From positions 1 to 61,091 of the forward strand of contig JABSRG010000014.1 of the NCBI GenBank assembly GCA_013215165.1: a stretch of DNA of 61,091 bases, given 5' to 3'. The stretch's first letter is position 1, and each line of letters starts with the position of its first letter. This stretch comes from Opitutales bacterium (GTDB lineage: Bacteria > Verrucomicrobiota > Verrucomicrobiia > Opitutales > JABSRG01). Below are positions 35,813 to 44,621 of this stretch, one piece after another. Both the position numbers and the translations under genes were made by a program. The notes below the pieces were generated by a model. The model saw only the letters and a program-made list of their open reading frames with translations, was not told where the DNA came from and ran no database searches.

Positions 35813-36658
35813 TTAATCGACAGTTGGAGATAAGGCTGTGATGAGGCTGCCCAGCGCTTCCGAAAGGGACGGTACCCATGGCTGCCATTTGCGCTCCCAT
35901 TCCAAACAGATGGCCCCTGTATAGTCGCTGCTCGCAACTGTTTCGATCAACTCTGACACCGGGAATCTGCCGGTCCCCGGTAGACAAAGAGTATAGTCGT
36001 TCACTTTATTTGCTTCACGAACACTGTCTTTGAAATGGATGTGAGCAATATAGGGTTTGAGGGCTTGCCAAGTTTGGTTGATTGGCTCGCCACCTTTGTG
36101 GAAAGTGTGGTGGGCATCCCAAAGTATCGGGCAAGGCGTCTCCAGTTGTGATTGAAATGCCAAGCACGATTCCGCGTTACAAAAGGCATCATGGGTTTCC
36201 ATTACGATGTTCGTGGTCCAACCATTCTCGCGGCGTAGTGCTTGCCACCATCGGGTCGTTTGAGCAGCAGCCTCCAAGTCCTTTTCGCTAGGTCGCGTAC
36301 TGAGCTTTCCGCCGTCGAATACCCTGAGCCAGGGGACCTGGAGCGCTTCGGACCAAGGAATAAATCTCAAAAATGCCTCGCGGGTTTCTTCGGTATTCCC
36401 GATGAGCTTGAGGGAGGTATCGAAGGCGGTGATCTCAATCTCTTTTTGCTTCAGAATAGATTTGAGGTTTTCCGGCGTCTCAAAAGTGGCTTCCAAATAA
36501 GTTGGCAGGTCGAGTTGGTCCTCAAGCGCGCGGAGCTCGATTTCTCGCACACCAAACGCCTGGGCCAGTTCGATGGCCTGGGCCAGGTTCATCTCAGAGC
36601 AACCTAGTGTAGACACACACCAGCGGATGTTGCCGGGAAGCTTTCCTTCTTCAGTCAT
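35813..36658 (-). CDS. TIM-barrel sugar phosphate isomerase/epimerase
   Basis: Xylose-isomerase-like TIM barrel (AP_endonuc_2 fold), about 281 residues. Supporting segments are the N-terminal WCVSTLGCSEMNLAQAIELA, metal-ligand acids in METHDAF and WDAHHTFHKGGEP, and IAHIHFKD late in the protein. Such enzymes isomerise or epimerise keto sugars. ATG 36658 begins five bases before the end of the SDR gene (ATGACTGA junction), so the two are translationally coupled. The specific reaction is not determined. Confidence 0.82.
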   Translation of the reverse strand: MTEEGKLPGNIRWCVSTLGCSEMNLAQAIELAQAFGVREIELRALEDQLDLPTYLEATFETPENLKSILKQKEIEITAFDTSLKLIGNTEETREAFLRFIPWSEALQVPWLRVFDGGKLSTRPSEKDLEAAAQTTRWWQALRRENGWTTNIVMETHDAFCNAESCLAFQSQLETPCPILWDAHHTFHKGGEPINQTWQALKPYIAHIHFKDSVREANKVNDYTLCLPGTGRFPVSELIETVASSDYTGAICLEWERKWQPWVPSLSEALGSLITALSPTVD

Positions 36659-37451
36659 TTTCAGGCAGTGTTTGGCGTTCTTCAGCGGTTTCTTCGGGCG
36701 CATACCAATTCGAGAGGTTTCCACTCCATCGCCACAGATATCCGGTTTTTTCGAGCGACACCTGATTCATCACCTCCAGCATGCCTTTGACGGACTCGGA
36801 AGGTTCGAGCATGAAGCGGTCTTTGGGTGGCGTTCCTCCAGAGGTCATCGCAGTCCGCACCCAGCTAGGGTCGATACCTCCTACGGTGATACCGTGTGGA
36901 ACCAAGTCGGTGCCCAGTAATGAAACCAAGCGATGTACGGCGGCCTTTGAGCATGGATACGAAAATTGGCTCCCCGGTTTGTCTTTAGGGTCTGGATGGC
37001 GCAATGCCCCGGTGCGGGATGTGAGGATGAATACTTTGCCTGAGGTCTCTTCGAGCTTAGGCAAGAGCGCCCGTGTGAGCTCGAGGGGACCAAAGAGGTT
37101 CACTTGAAACACTTTGAGCATCTCAATACTCTGAAAATTGCTCAGTCCTTCCTTCCCATTCCCCACGATGCCCGCGTTATGGATGAGTAAACCGACACCG
37201 CCCGAGAGTTCATTGAGCGTTTCTGCGCTGGCCGTTAGGCTCTCTGGATCGCTGACATCCAGCTGGACTGTCTTTAGAGCATGCCCGTGCGTATCTTGAA
37301 GTTTTTTGAGTTCTCCGGCTTCGTCTGGATTGCGGCAACATGCAACAGTCAAGTGTCCTGCTTCCAAGAGCTGTCGTGTAAACTCGAGGCCGATTCCTCG
37401 GTTAGCACCGGTTACGACGGACCAATTTTGCGGGTTGGTTTCGTCTACCAT
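36651..37451 (-). CDS. Short-chain dehydrogenase/reductase
   Basis: NAD(P)-dependent SDR of 266 residues. TGANRGIG is the cofactor loop at residues 14-21, LIHNAG follows, and the catalytic Tyr-Lys pair is in YPCSK. In a uronate route such an enzyme could reduce 4-deoxy-5-keto-uronate (DEH) to 2-keto-3-deoxygluconate, but that is inference. It overlaps the Fe-ADH gene start by a few bases at its 5' side and the isomerase gene at its 3' side. Confidence 0.85.
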   Translation of the reverse strand: MVDETNPQNWSVVTGANRGIGLEFTRQLLEAGHLTVACCRNPDEAGELKKLQDTHGHALKTVQLDVSDPESLTASAETLNELSGGVGLLIHNAGIVGNGKEGLSNFQSIEMLKVFQVNLFGPLELTRALLPKLEETSGKVFILTSRTGALRHPDPKDKPGSQFSYPCSKAAVHRLVSLLGTDLVPHGITVGGIDPSWVRTAMTSGGTPPKDRFMLEPSESVKGMLEVMNQVSLEKTGYLWRWSGNLSNWYAPEETAEERQTLPEND

Positions 37452-38605
37452 GATTTCCGATATAATTCGATGATTTCGTCTGCTTCTGGAACGCGTGGGT
37501 TGTTGTCCGGGCTGCCGGAAGCGAGAGCGTCGATGGCCATCTTGCCAATCTGAGCTTCAAAGACTTGTGATGTGACACCTTTGCAGCCAGAGAGCTTTGG
37601 CAGGTCCAGACTCCTGTTGAGGCGCTCGAGCCAAGCGACTAGTTTTGTGCACGCCGTTTCATCAGAGTCTTCATCAGATGCTGCATTCAGCGCGCGTGCG
37701 ATGGCTGCATAACGATCCGGGCTCGCGCTTGTAGAGTAATCGGTAACCGTGGGAAGAAGAATAGCGTTGGAAAGGCCGTGAGGCAGGTGGAAAACAGCTC
37801 CGATGGGTCGGCTCATTCCGTGGACTAGGCAGACGCTACTGTTCGCGAATGCCATACCGCCCTGAGTTGCTGCGAGCATCATACCCTCCCGAGCCAGCCT
37901 GTTGTCCGGGTCGTTCCAAGCTGTTTCCAGATGTTGGCCGACCAGCCGGATACAGGATAAGGCCAGAGGGTCAGTCATCGCGTTTGCCTTACGCGAGACA
38001 TACGCCTCGATGCCGTGCGTGAGTGTGTCTACGCCTACTGCAGCTGTCAGCGGCTTGGGCATGCCCATAGAATACGTGTAATCGACGATTGCAGCGCTGG
38101 GTAATAGCGGCGCGCTGAGCATCATCATTTTGACGTTGGATTCCGTGTCGGTGATGACTGCTACTTTTGTCGCCTCACTTCCAGTTCCTGCGGTGGTGGG
38201 CATCGCGATCAAAGGAATGCCGGGGTTCACTATTTTATGTAACCCCATGTATTTTGATAGGGGTCCCGCGTTGGCTTGGCTGATAGCGATAACTTTGGCG
38301 GCGTCGATAGGCGAGCCACCGCCCAAGGCGACGACTAAGTCGGCATGGTGCTTTTTGAGGGCTTCAACCCCAGCAGCGACATTGAGATCGGTAGGGTCGG
38401 GCTGAATCTCATCGAAGATAGCGACTGACAACCCGGCTGCGGTCATGAGACGAACCAGGTCATCTGCGAAGCCCAATGCTACCACTCCGGGGTCCGTGAC
38501 GAGCAATACGCGGCTGCCGCCGAGCTGTTTTGCCAAGGCGGGTAGTTGCTCGCGGCTGTCGCCTCCATAAATTATGGTGGCAGGAAGATCTAAACGGTAG
38601 GACAT
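37445..38605 (-). CDS. Iron-containing alcohol dehydrogenase
   Basis: Type III alcohol dehydrogenase of 386 residues. NAD-binding GGGSPIDAAK, the motif AMPTTAGTGSEATK, and the metal-binding pattern AVGVDTLTHGIEAY with CLVHGMSRPIGAVFHLPHG are all intact. It would interconvert an alcohol and an aldehyde within the pathway, possibly alongside the acylating aldehyde dehydrogenase. The gene overlaps the SDR by 7 bases. The gap to the preceding mmsA is 83 bases. Confidence 0.9.
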   Translation of the reverse strand: MSYRLDLPATIIYGGDSREQLPALAKQLGGSRVLLVTDPGVVALGFADDLVRLMTAAGLSVAIFDEIQPDPTDLNVAAGVEALKKHHADLVVALGGGSPIDAAKVIAISQANAGPLSKYMGLHKIVNPGIPLIAMPTTAGTGSEATKVAVITDTESNVKMMMLSAPLLPSAAIVDYTYSMGMPKPLTAAVGVDTLTHGIEAYVSRKANAMTDPLALSCIRLVGQHLETAWNDPDNRLAREGMMLAATQGGMAFANSSVCLVHGMSRPIGAVFHLPHGLSNAILLPTVTDYSTSASPDRYAAIARALNAASDEDSDETACTKLVAWLERLNRSLDLPKLSGCKGVTSQVFEAQIGKMAIDALASGSPDNNPRVPEADEIIELYRKSW

Positions 38606-38688
38606 ATTACTAGATCTGAATGGTTCGCATCATTGTAAGGAGCTTTGACGTTGGCCTAGAGCTGCTCGGCATCCTCATTCATTATCCA

Positions 38689-40158
38689 TTACCACCCCAA
38701 TTTGCGGACATAATTACTATCCCAGCGCGAAAATACTACCTTCTGGCGGGTGTAAAAACGAACACCTTCCATACCTTGAACGTGCAGATCGCCGAAGAAT
38801 GACTGGTTCCAGCCAGAGAAAGCAAACTGGCTGATCGCTGCTGGAACCCCCACATTGACTCCGATCATACCGCAGGGAGCTTTCCTAGCGATTTCACGAG
38901 CGGCACCTCCGTTGCTTGTAAAGATGACCGCGCCATTGCCATAGCCACTCAAGCTCATCCATTCGATTGCCTCGTCCAGAGATTCTGGCCGCCCTACGGA
39001 GAGAATCGGACCAAAGACTTCGTCGCGTGCCAAGTTCATATCGGGTGTCACGTGATCGACGATGGTCGGGCCGACGAAGAATCCTGAATTGGGCAGCCCT
39101 CGGCGACCGTCAGAAGCGAGCTGAGCTCCCTGTCCGGCAAGGTTTTCGATGGTGTTGAGCAGACGTTCTCGAGCGGCTCCATCGATAACGGGGCCCATGT
39201 CACTGTCAGGATTAGAATCCGTGGGCAAAATCTTAAACTTGTCAGCCATATCAGAAAGGCGATCTACAATGCCTTGCCCTGCCTGTTCGAGGCCGAGAAC
39301 CACGGAGCCCGCCATGCAGCGTTGGCCAGCACAACCAAACGCCGCACCTGCAATAGCACGCACTGTGGATTCGGGATCCGCGTCGGGCATAACAATCATC
39401 ACGTTTTTTGCGCCGCCAGCAGACTGTACGCGCTTACCATGGGAGGTCCCCGTGGTGTAGACATGTTTGGCAACGCGTGTCGAGCCGACGAAACTGATTG
39501 CTGAAATGTCAGGGTGTTCGCACAGAGCATCTACCGCTTCGCGGGCACCCTGAACGACGTTGAGTACCCTATCCGGCAGGCCTGCTTCTTTGGCTAGCTC
39601 TGCCAAGCGATTCGCAGTTAAGGGCGTCTTTTCACTAGGCTTCAGGACGAAGGTGTTACCGCACGCAATGGCTAGGGGAAACATCCACATAGGTACCATT
39701 GCGGGAAAATTGAATGGGGTGATTCCCGCGCAGACTCCAAGCGGTTCATAGGTCGATGCCCCGTCCATGGTGCTCGCAATTTGAGGTAAGGTTTCGCCCT
39801 TGATTAAATGCGGGATACCGCAGGCGAAATCTACGACTTCGATGCCCCGACGCACATCTCCTTTGGCTTCTGGAAGGGTTTTACCGTTTTCCTTCACAAC
39901 CAGGCCTACGAGTTTAGAAAAATGCTCTTCTAAAAGCGCCTTGTAGCGGAAAAGAACGGTCGCGCGCTTGAGCACAGGCGTGGTGCTCCATCCGATAAAT
40001 GCGTTTTTCGCTGACTGAACCGCTTGGTCGATCTCTTGGCGGCTCGAATGCGGAGTTTGGCTGAGGATTTCACCCGTCGAAGGATTGTAGACCGGTGTGT
40101 GTTGGGTGGCGTTGGAGGTTATCCACTCGCCGTTGATGTAGGAAGGAGTGATTGTCAT
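38689..40158 (-). CDS. mmsA: CoA-acylating methylmalonate-semialdehyde dehydrogenase-like
   Basis: Aldehyde dehydrogenase superfamily, 489 residues, matching the MmsA/IolA subgroup: NYINGEW-type N-terminus, TPFNFPAMVPMWMFPLA, the catalytic Cys in GCAGQRCMAGS, and the C-terminal SFFGDLHVQGMEGVRFYT. MmsA converts malonic or methylmalonic semialdehyde to acetyl- or propionyl-CoA. In this operon it may be the last step that turns a C3 aldehyde into an acyl-CoA. Start ATG 40158. Confidence 0.93.
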   Translation of the reverse strand: MTITPSYINGEWITSNATQHTPVYNPSTGEILSQTPHSSRQEIDQAVQSAKNAFIGWSTTPVLKRATVLFRYKALLEEHFSKLVGLVVKENGKTLPEAKGDVRRGIEVVDFACGIPHLIKGETLPQIASTMDGASTYEPLGVCAGITPFNFPAMVPMWMFPLAIACGNTFVLKPSEKTPLTANRLAELAKEAGLPDRVLNVVQGAREAVDALCEHPDISAISFVGSTRVAKHVYTTGTSHGKRVQSAGGAKNVMIVMPDADPESTVRAIAGAAFGCAGQRCMAGSVVLGLEQAGQGIVDRLSDMADKFKILPTDSNPDSDMGPVIDGAARERLLNTIENLAGQGAQLASDGRRGLPNSGFFVGPTIVDHVTPDMNLARDEVFGPILSVGRPESLDEAIEWMSLSGYGNGAVIFTSNGGAAREIARKAPCGMIGVNVGVPAAISQFAFSGWNQSFFGDLHVQGMEGVRFYTRQKVVFSRWDSNYVRKLGW

Positions 40159-40258
40159 GTCCTTTTTATTGAGAACTAATGGGTTCAGGAAAGCGGGTGG
40201 TGTTTATTAGATTTGATGCGTTGCCTTGTAACTGAGACGAATCGGGCTATCTCCGATT

Positions 40259-41311
40259 CTAGAATGAGCCGTCGCGTTCGTCGTAGTGAGTCGGCTTGTG
40301 GTGGAGAGGCATGTCGCGTTGGAGCCAATCGGCGTTCCAACGGATCATCGTATCCAGGTCTACCACGGGGTCGCCGAAGAGATGATGGACTTCGCTGTTG
40401 TCATTATGCCAGGCATCCGACTGTTCCTCTCGCTGAAAAACAGGGTCGCAGCCAAAAATTTCACCAAACTTATGATCCACTTCGCGTATATGAGAGGTGT
40501 GGGGGGCTCCGATATTAATCGCCGTGGCTGGAGTGGTTCCATGGCAAAGGCAACGGAGGATGTGAGACGTAGAATCTCCTTGCCAGATCACGTTGGCCAC
40601 ACCGGTCCGGATATCTATGGGCTCTTTAGCGCGGACTTTAAGGGCAACATCCATGAGTACTCCATAGCGGCAGTCTATGGCGTAGTTGAGTCGTGCGAGG
40701 CGGCCAGGGCTGTTGGTTTTTTCCGAAAAATACTGGAATACACGTTCTCGCGCTACGCAGGAATTTGGATACTCGCCAACGGGAGTGGGTAGGGTATTTT
40801 CCGGGCTCGCCCCGGGGCCATCTATTGAGGCGAAAGGGTAGACACAGAGCGTTGAGAAAGCCACAAAGCGAGTACCGGCAAACTGTTCGCCAATGTAGGT
40901 GGGGACCACCGCGTTCATGGCCCACGTAAAGGGCTCCAAACCGGCCGTCCCAAATTTTTTGCCCGCCATGTATACCACATTAGATACTTTAGGTAGGGCG
41001 GCTACGGCCTCGCGGTCGAGTAGGTCGCAGGTGATGGTCTCTACGCCAGCGGCTTCTAAACGTCGTTTGACCTCAATGTCGCTAAAGCGGGCCACACCAA
41101 TGACTCTTTTCGACGGTGCTGCTCGTTTCGCCATCATAGCCAATGTCGGACCTACCTTACCTCCAACACCAAGAACTAAAATATCGCCCTCGAGTTTGGC
41201 GAAGTCGTCCACTAGGCCTTGTGTAGGCATCGAGAGTAAATCCTCTAAGGCATCTACCGAGTCGAAGTGAGCGGGAAGATTGTGTGTAGAAATAACAGGA
41301 ATTTTTGCCAT
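40259..41311 (-). CDS. NAD-dependent epimerase/dehydratase family protein
   Basis: Extended SDR of about 350 residues with nucleotide loop LVLGVGGKVGPTLA and a GDILVL strand. The catalytic Tyr region reads GEYPNSCVARERVF, where the Lys of the classical YxxxK is Cys; this substitution is seen in the family members I recall from Verrucomicrobiota and Planctomycetota, but I cannot confirm it. The first gene of the operon by position. ATG 41311 is the likeliest start; the frame goes to 41335. Confidence 0.78.
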   Translation of the reverse strand: MAKIPVISTHNLPAHFDSVDALEDLLSMPTQGLVDDFAKLEGDILVLGVGGKVGPTLAMMAKRAAPSKRVIGVARFSDIEVKRRLEAAGVETITCDLLDREAVAALPKVSNVVYMAGKKFGTAGLEPFTWAMNAVVPTYIGEQFAGTRFVAFSTLCVYPFASIDGPGASPENTLPTPVGEYPNSCVARERVFQYFSEKTNSPGRLARLNYAIDCRYGVLMDVALKVRAKEPIDIRTGVANVIWQGDSTSHILRCLCHGTTPATAINIGAPHTSHIREVDHKFGEIFGCDPVFQREEQSDAWHNDNSEVHHLFGDPVVDLDTMIRWNADWLQRDMPLHHKPTHYDERDGSF

Positions 41312-41356
41312 CTTATTTGAAACTATCATTTCCACCTTGATTGAAAAGCGGCACTA

Positions 41357-41374
41357 AATGTATCCTGATACATT
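41357..41374. promoter_or_regulatory. LacI operator candidate abutting lacI start
   Basis: AATGTATC-CT-GATACATT is a perfect 8-bp inverted repeat with a 2-bp centre, immediately before the regulator ATG at 41375. It lies in the divergent space between the catabolic operon and the regulator, so binding would block both. LacI-type operators are palindromes of similar size. Confidence 0.65.
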
Positions 41375-42403
41375 ATGAGCGAAAAGCGCTTGCCCGGACA
41401 TCGCGAGATTGCAGCAGCCTGCGGTTTTTCCACTGCGACGGTCAGTCGAGCACTGGCTGGGCATCCGGGGGTGCGTGAGTCGACGAAGCAGGCTGTGCAG
41501 AGAGCAGCGCGCGCACTTGGCTACCAAACGGATCCTCGCATGGCCGCTCTTAGCCAAAGACGTTGGCAGTCTGGGCGATCTTCGGGCACGGTTAAGATAT
41601 TGGTCTTGGTCGATAGCTTTACCTTTTCTGAAAAGAATGCTCCAAAATTCGCCGTCTTGAATGAAGCTGCCACTGGCTATGGGTATGAGCTTGAATACCT
41701 CGTCGCTGAAAAGGTGATCGGGCAAGGCGCGCGAATAACACGAGAGCTCGTTTCTAGAGGAATCAGAGGCATCTTGGTGAACGTCCATAGAACTGATGTC
41801 TTACCCGACCTCGCTTGGAACGAGTTCTGTGTCGTGATGGTAGGCGAAGAGCACCCGGATTTGCCCTTTCACCGCGTGGGAACCAACTGGCGCCAGGGCT
41901 TCGACTTGGTGACAGCTGAGATGCGCCGCGTCGGCTGTTCTGTGGGCTTTTGTATTGTCCGCTACGGTGTGGAGCAGGGGGTTATTGGAACAGAATTGAA
42001 CCGTTTAGTCTTGTCAGAGGCGCTCCTGCATCGAGAAGAATTTTCTGCCGCGGGATATGGTGATGCGCCTTTATTTCGATTTGATACGGAAGAGTCTGGT
42101 GTGGAACAACGCTTCCGATCGTGGAAGGAACAGCATAACATAGACGTGTGCCTGTGTAATAATTTGGAGCCACATTATTGGTTAGAAAACATGGGATCCG
42201 AAATTCGAAATCAGACGAAGCTGTATGCATTTCCCTTGTCACAAGAGGCGGCCATTCTGGGCATTCCTGGATGTGATCTGAACCTGGGAACAAGAATATC
42301 TGAAGGGCTACGTTTGTTGCACCAGAGCCTGCTATTGGATGACCGAGGACATTCCAAAGTGCCTAAGACAGTTTTAATTCCCGTGTCTGCGATTGGGTTC
42401 TGA
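41375..42403 (+). CDS. LacI-family transcriptional regulator
   Basis: 342-residue LacI/GalR-type regulator. The N-terminal HTH has REIAAACGFSTATVSRALAGHPGVRESTKQAV and the hinge AARALGYQTDPRMAAL, then a periplasmic-binding-protein-like effector domain (KILVLVDSF, then SRGIRGILVN). The gene is divergent from the seven-gene operon (32935-41311) and should control it. Its start codon touches the operator candidate at 41357-41374, so it is probably autoregulated; no Shine-Dalgarno is apparent in the palindrome. Confidence 0.9.
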   Translation: MSEKRLPGHREIAAACGFSTATVSRALAGHPGVRESTKQAVQRAARALGYQTDPRMAALSQRRWQSGRSSGTVKILVLVDSFTFSEKNAPKFAVLNEAATGYGYELEYLVAEKVIGQGARITRELVSRGIRGILVNVHRTDVLPDLAWNEFCVVMVGEEHPDLPFHRVGTNWRQGFDLVTAEMRRVGCSVGFCIVRYGVEQGVIGTELNRLVLSEALLHREEFSAAGYGDAPLFRFDTEESGVEQRFRSWKEQHNIDVCLCNNLEPHYWLENMGSEIRNQTKLYAFPLSQEAAILGIPGCDLNLGTRISEGLRLLHQSLLLDDRGHSKVPKTVLIPVSAIGF

Positions 42404-42481
42404 CACCTGCCGTCTTTGAGTGACAGCTATTTTGGGACAGAGCATGAAACTCCGAAAATGTGTTCTACATGGAACATAAGC

Positions 42482-42515
42482 AAGCCCCCGGTGCGATCGA
42501 ACGCACCGGAGGCTT
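42482..42515. terminator. Bidirectional hairpin between convergent genes
   Basis: A long stem: AAGCCC..CCGGTGCG (42482-42495) pairs with CGCACCGG..GGCTT (42502-42515), with a 6-nt loop ATCGAA and one mismatch. It lies between the LacI gene and the convergent gene at 42549, so it can end transcription in both directions, although the T-runs are short. Confidence 0.75.
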
Positions 42516-42548
42516 TAGTACCCTGTTGCTTGTTGTCTCCCTAAAATT

Positions 42549-42908
42549 CTATAGACCGTATTCCATCGCTGGGGGAAGGGGTAAGTCGCGTGGATCATCC
42601 AGGGTCAAGTCTACGGAACTGATGGACGTGCTAGAGCTCGGCGCGGCTGGAGCGATTGAACCGTCGAACCCATATTGCTCGTCCGTGGAATTAGACCCGA
42701 AAGCAAATGCTGCTGTTGTCAGTGTGACAGCGAGGAGGGCTGCGACACCGCGTCTGATAGATTTGCGAGCATAGATCTCATTAAGCTTTTGATTGAGGAA
42801 GGTTTTTTGGAATCGTTCACGATCCAACAATGGGTGACCAGAGATCGGTGACTCAGATTGAGCAATAGAAGATGTGTTTCTATGTGATGCGGTATGGCAG
42901 GTATTCAT
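42549..42908 (-). CDS. Small single-helix membrane or secreted protein
   Basis: 119 residues. A charged N-terminal half (LNEIYARKSIRRG) precedes one hydrophobic helix (VAALLAVTLTTAAFAFG), followed by a Ser/Pro/Asp-rich tail. No recognised domain. The topology (cytoplasmic N-terminus, short periplasmic tail) resembles an anti-sigma factor-like membrane anchor, but no sigma factor is next to it and this is only a guess. Only one Met is available for the start. Confidence 0.5.
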   Translation of the reverse strand: MNTCHTASHRNTSSIAQSESPISGHPLLDRERFQKTFLNQKLNEIYARKSIRRGVAALLAVTLTTAAFAFGSNSTDEQYGFDGSIAPAAPSSSTSISSVDLTLDDPRDLPLPPAMEYGL

Positions 42909-43444
42909 GGCAGTGAATGGGTTAGCAGGTTAGGTATTGATGATGGTGAAAGAATACCTCACCTCACCGCCTTTTGTTATCCAGCGTTCCGCGTAAACGT
43001 GTGCGTAATTTCCCGTATTTGTTTTGGGGAAGTGGTGTATTCTTCTTTAGATCCCTACTCCTGAGGGCATTCCAGTGCTACTGTGGTTACCGGGCTCTAT
43101 GGCCACGGGTGCGGCTTCAATGTAGATAATAAGGAACGCATGGGAGACTCCACAAAGATTGGAAGCAACCTTTCAAATTGGGAATTTAGGCTAATCCTAC
43201 CGGGTCTGATTTCGATCGATGTCAGCAGTCCGTGTTAGTGAGAACCTCCTATCTGAAACGGCATCGGATAAGGCCGCTTTCCCGAGAGTGCCGAATTCCA
43301 GACGCAAGATCAATCCATAGCGAAGATCACTGTCGTCATGTCTTTCCCAAAGAGAGACTGTTTTTGACATCAGTCGAAATCACATCCGAGCATACTCGCC
43401 AAAAATAAATTGAAGCATCTCAGTAATCGATACATGCTTTTCTA
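42909..43444. other. Gene-free stretch of 536 bases
   Basis: I find no supported gene. On the minus strand 43050-43172 is open for 41 codons without a start (segment VASNLCGVSHAFLI and EAAPVAIEPGNHSSTG), possibly a decayed gene end. No hairpin with a T-run or repeat was seen. Near its right end lies the start of the MNT gene at 43445. Confidence 0.45.
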
Positions 43445-43747
43445 GTGGTTACAATCGAGCAGCTAAAAAGGGTTATTTCACCTTTGTGCGAAAAATACGA
43501 AATAGCGTATGTGGATGCTTTCGGTTCTATTGCGCGATCGGAACAGACCCAACAAAGCGACATCGACTTAATCATCGAGTTTTCAGAGCCTCGGAAAGAT
43601 AGAATTTCAAGGCGCTTTTTTGGTTTCCTGCACGATGTCGAAGATCAGTTTGATAGCAGGGTTGATCTGCTTACAGAAAACTCGATCAGAAATCCATTTC
43701 TCAAAGAAAAAATAGATCAAGACAGAATTAGAATCTATGGTGATTGA
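43445..43747 (+). CDS. MNT-domain nucleotidyltransferase (antitoxin of HEPN/MNT)
   Basis: 100-residue minimal nucleotidyltransferase: GSIARSEQTQQSDIDLII carries the GSxARG-like and DxD motifs. In HEPN/MNT (type VII) modules such a protein AMPylates and silences the HEPN RNase toxin. It overlaps the HEPN gene by 11 bases. Start is GTG 43445; no in-frame ATG is nearby. Confidence 0.88.
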   Translation: MVTIEQLKRVISPLCEKYEIAYVDAFGSIARSEQTQQSDIDLIIEFSEPRKDRISRRFFGFLHDVEDQFDSRVDLLTENSIRNPFLKEKIDQDRIRIYGD

Positions 43748-44078
43748 GATTCAGAAGTGGCTATTTGATGCCCATGATGCTTCTCAAGCTATTTGCGAGT
43801 TCTTGAAGGGTAAGGAATTTACAGACTACACTTCTAATTTACTGCTGCGCTCTGCAGTTGAAAGACAGTTTGAAATTTTAGGCGAGTCCCTAAAGAGAAT
43901 CCGAGACAAGGACGAAGCGTTTTTAGAGACTTCAATAGTGGGTTGGCGTGGGGCTATATCATTTAGGAATATTTTGGCCCATGGCTATGACCATATTGAA
44001 GAAAGCATTGTGTGGGGAATCATCGAGAATGATCTGCCCGAGCTTATTAGAAGTATTCAAAAGCATCTGAAGAATTGA
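43737..44078 (+). CDS. HEPN-domain (DUF86-like) RNase toxin
   Basis: 113-residue helical protein with the HEPN active-site signature Rx4-6H in SFRNILAHGYDHIEE and a conserved RSAVERQFEILGESLKRI block. It is typical of the DUF86/HepT toxin that pairs with MNT antitoxins; the RNase cleaves RNA. ATG 43737 lies within the last codons of the MNT gene, coupling their translation. Promoter and autoregulation are not evident in sequence. Confidence 0.9.
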   Translation: MVIEIQKWLFDAHDASQAICEFLKGKEFTDYTSNLLLRSAVERQFEILGESLKRIRDKDEAFLETSIVGWRGAISFRNILAHGYDHIEESIVWGIIENDLPELIRSIQKHLKN

Positions 44079-44153
44079 GCTGGTTAGAATGAATGATTTT
44101 CTCTGCGAATTCTGACAGAGCAGGGGCAAATTCTATCATTACACAGCGTTCGC

Positions 44154-44576
44154 CTAATCCAAAAAATCAGGGCGTCTTTGAAACAATACTGCCGGTGGCT
44201 GCATTAGAGTGAGGAAAATCAAAGTGCCCTCAAACCCGGGTACGCCCAAGCGCTCGTCTCGTTCAGCAGCCGCCATGTAATCGAACATCACGGAAATCAC
44301 CATTACGAAGACGAAAGCGATACAGCACACACACAAGGTCCCAAACGCGGATTTCCACATCTTACTCTTCTTAAATTGAGCAAAAGGTAACATCAGCATG
44401 ATTCCCAAGATGACAATGAAGCCAGAACGTAACCAGTGGGGCCAACCCGCGGCACTGCCTACGGCTAATGATGTCCATGGACCCCACAATGCGTAAAAAA
44501 GTCCGAGTAAAAAACCGGCTCGGCGGGCCCAAATAACACCGGGATTGACAGTAGGATGGTGGATTGCGTCGCTCAC
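44154..44576 (-). CDS. Hypothetical multi-helix membrane protein
   Basis: 140 residues with three or four hydrophobic stretches (AGFLLGLFYALWGPWTSLAVG, SGFIVILGIMLMLPF, FGTLCVCCIAFVFVMVISVM, FEGTLIFLTLMQPP). It has no recognised motif. It is divergent from recA; the control region 44577-44699 is shared. It converges with the HEPN gene, 75 bases apart. Confidence 0.6.
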   Translation of the reverse strand: MSDAIHHPTVNPGVIWARRAGFLLGLFYALWGPWTSLAVGSAAGWPHWLRSGFIVILGIMLMLPFAQFKKSKMWKSAFGTLCVCCIAFVFVMVISVMFDYMAAAERDERLGVPGFEGTLIFLTLMQPPAVLFQRRPDFLD

Positions 44577-44621
44577 GCTTGAAACCTGACTGATATCGCA
44601 GATGAATCAAGCCCAGGTAAT

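Noticed and set aside
40286-40792. 168-codon plus-strand frame across the epimerase gene
   Set aside because: Antisense shadow; the epimerase motifs are on the other strand.
43050-43172. Minus-strand open segment of 41 codons in the 536-bp gap
   Set aside because: It reads like a protein end (EAAPVAIEPGNHSSTG) but lacks a start codon and any named motif; kept only as a note in the gap entry.
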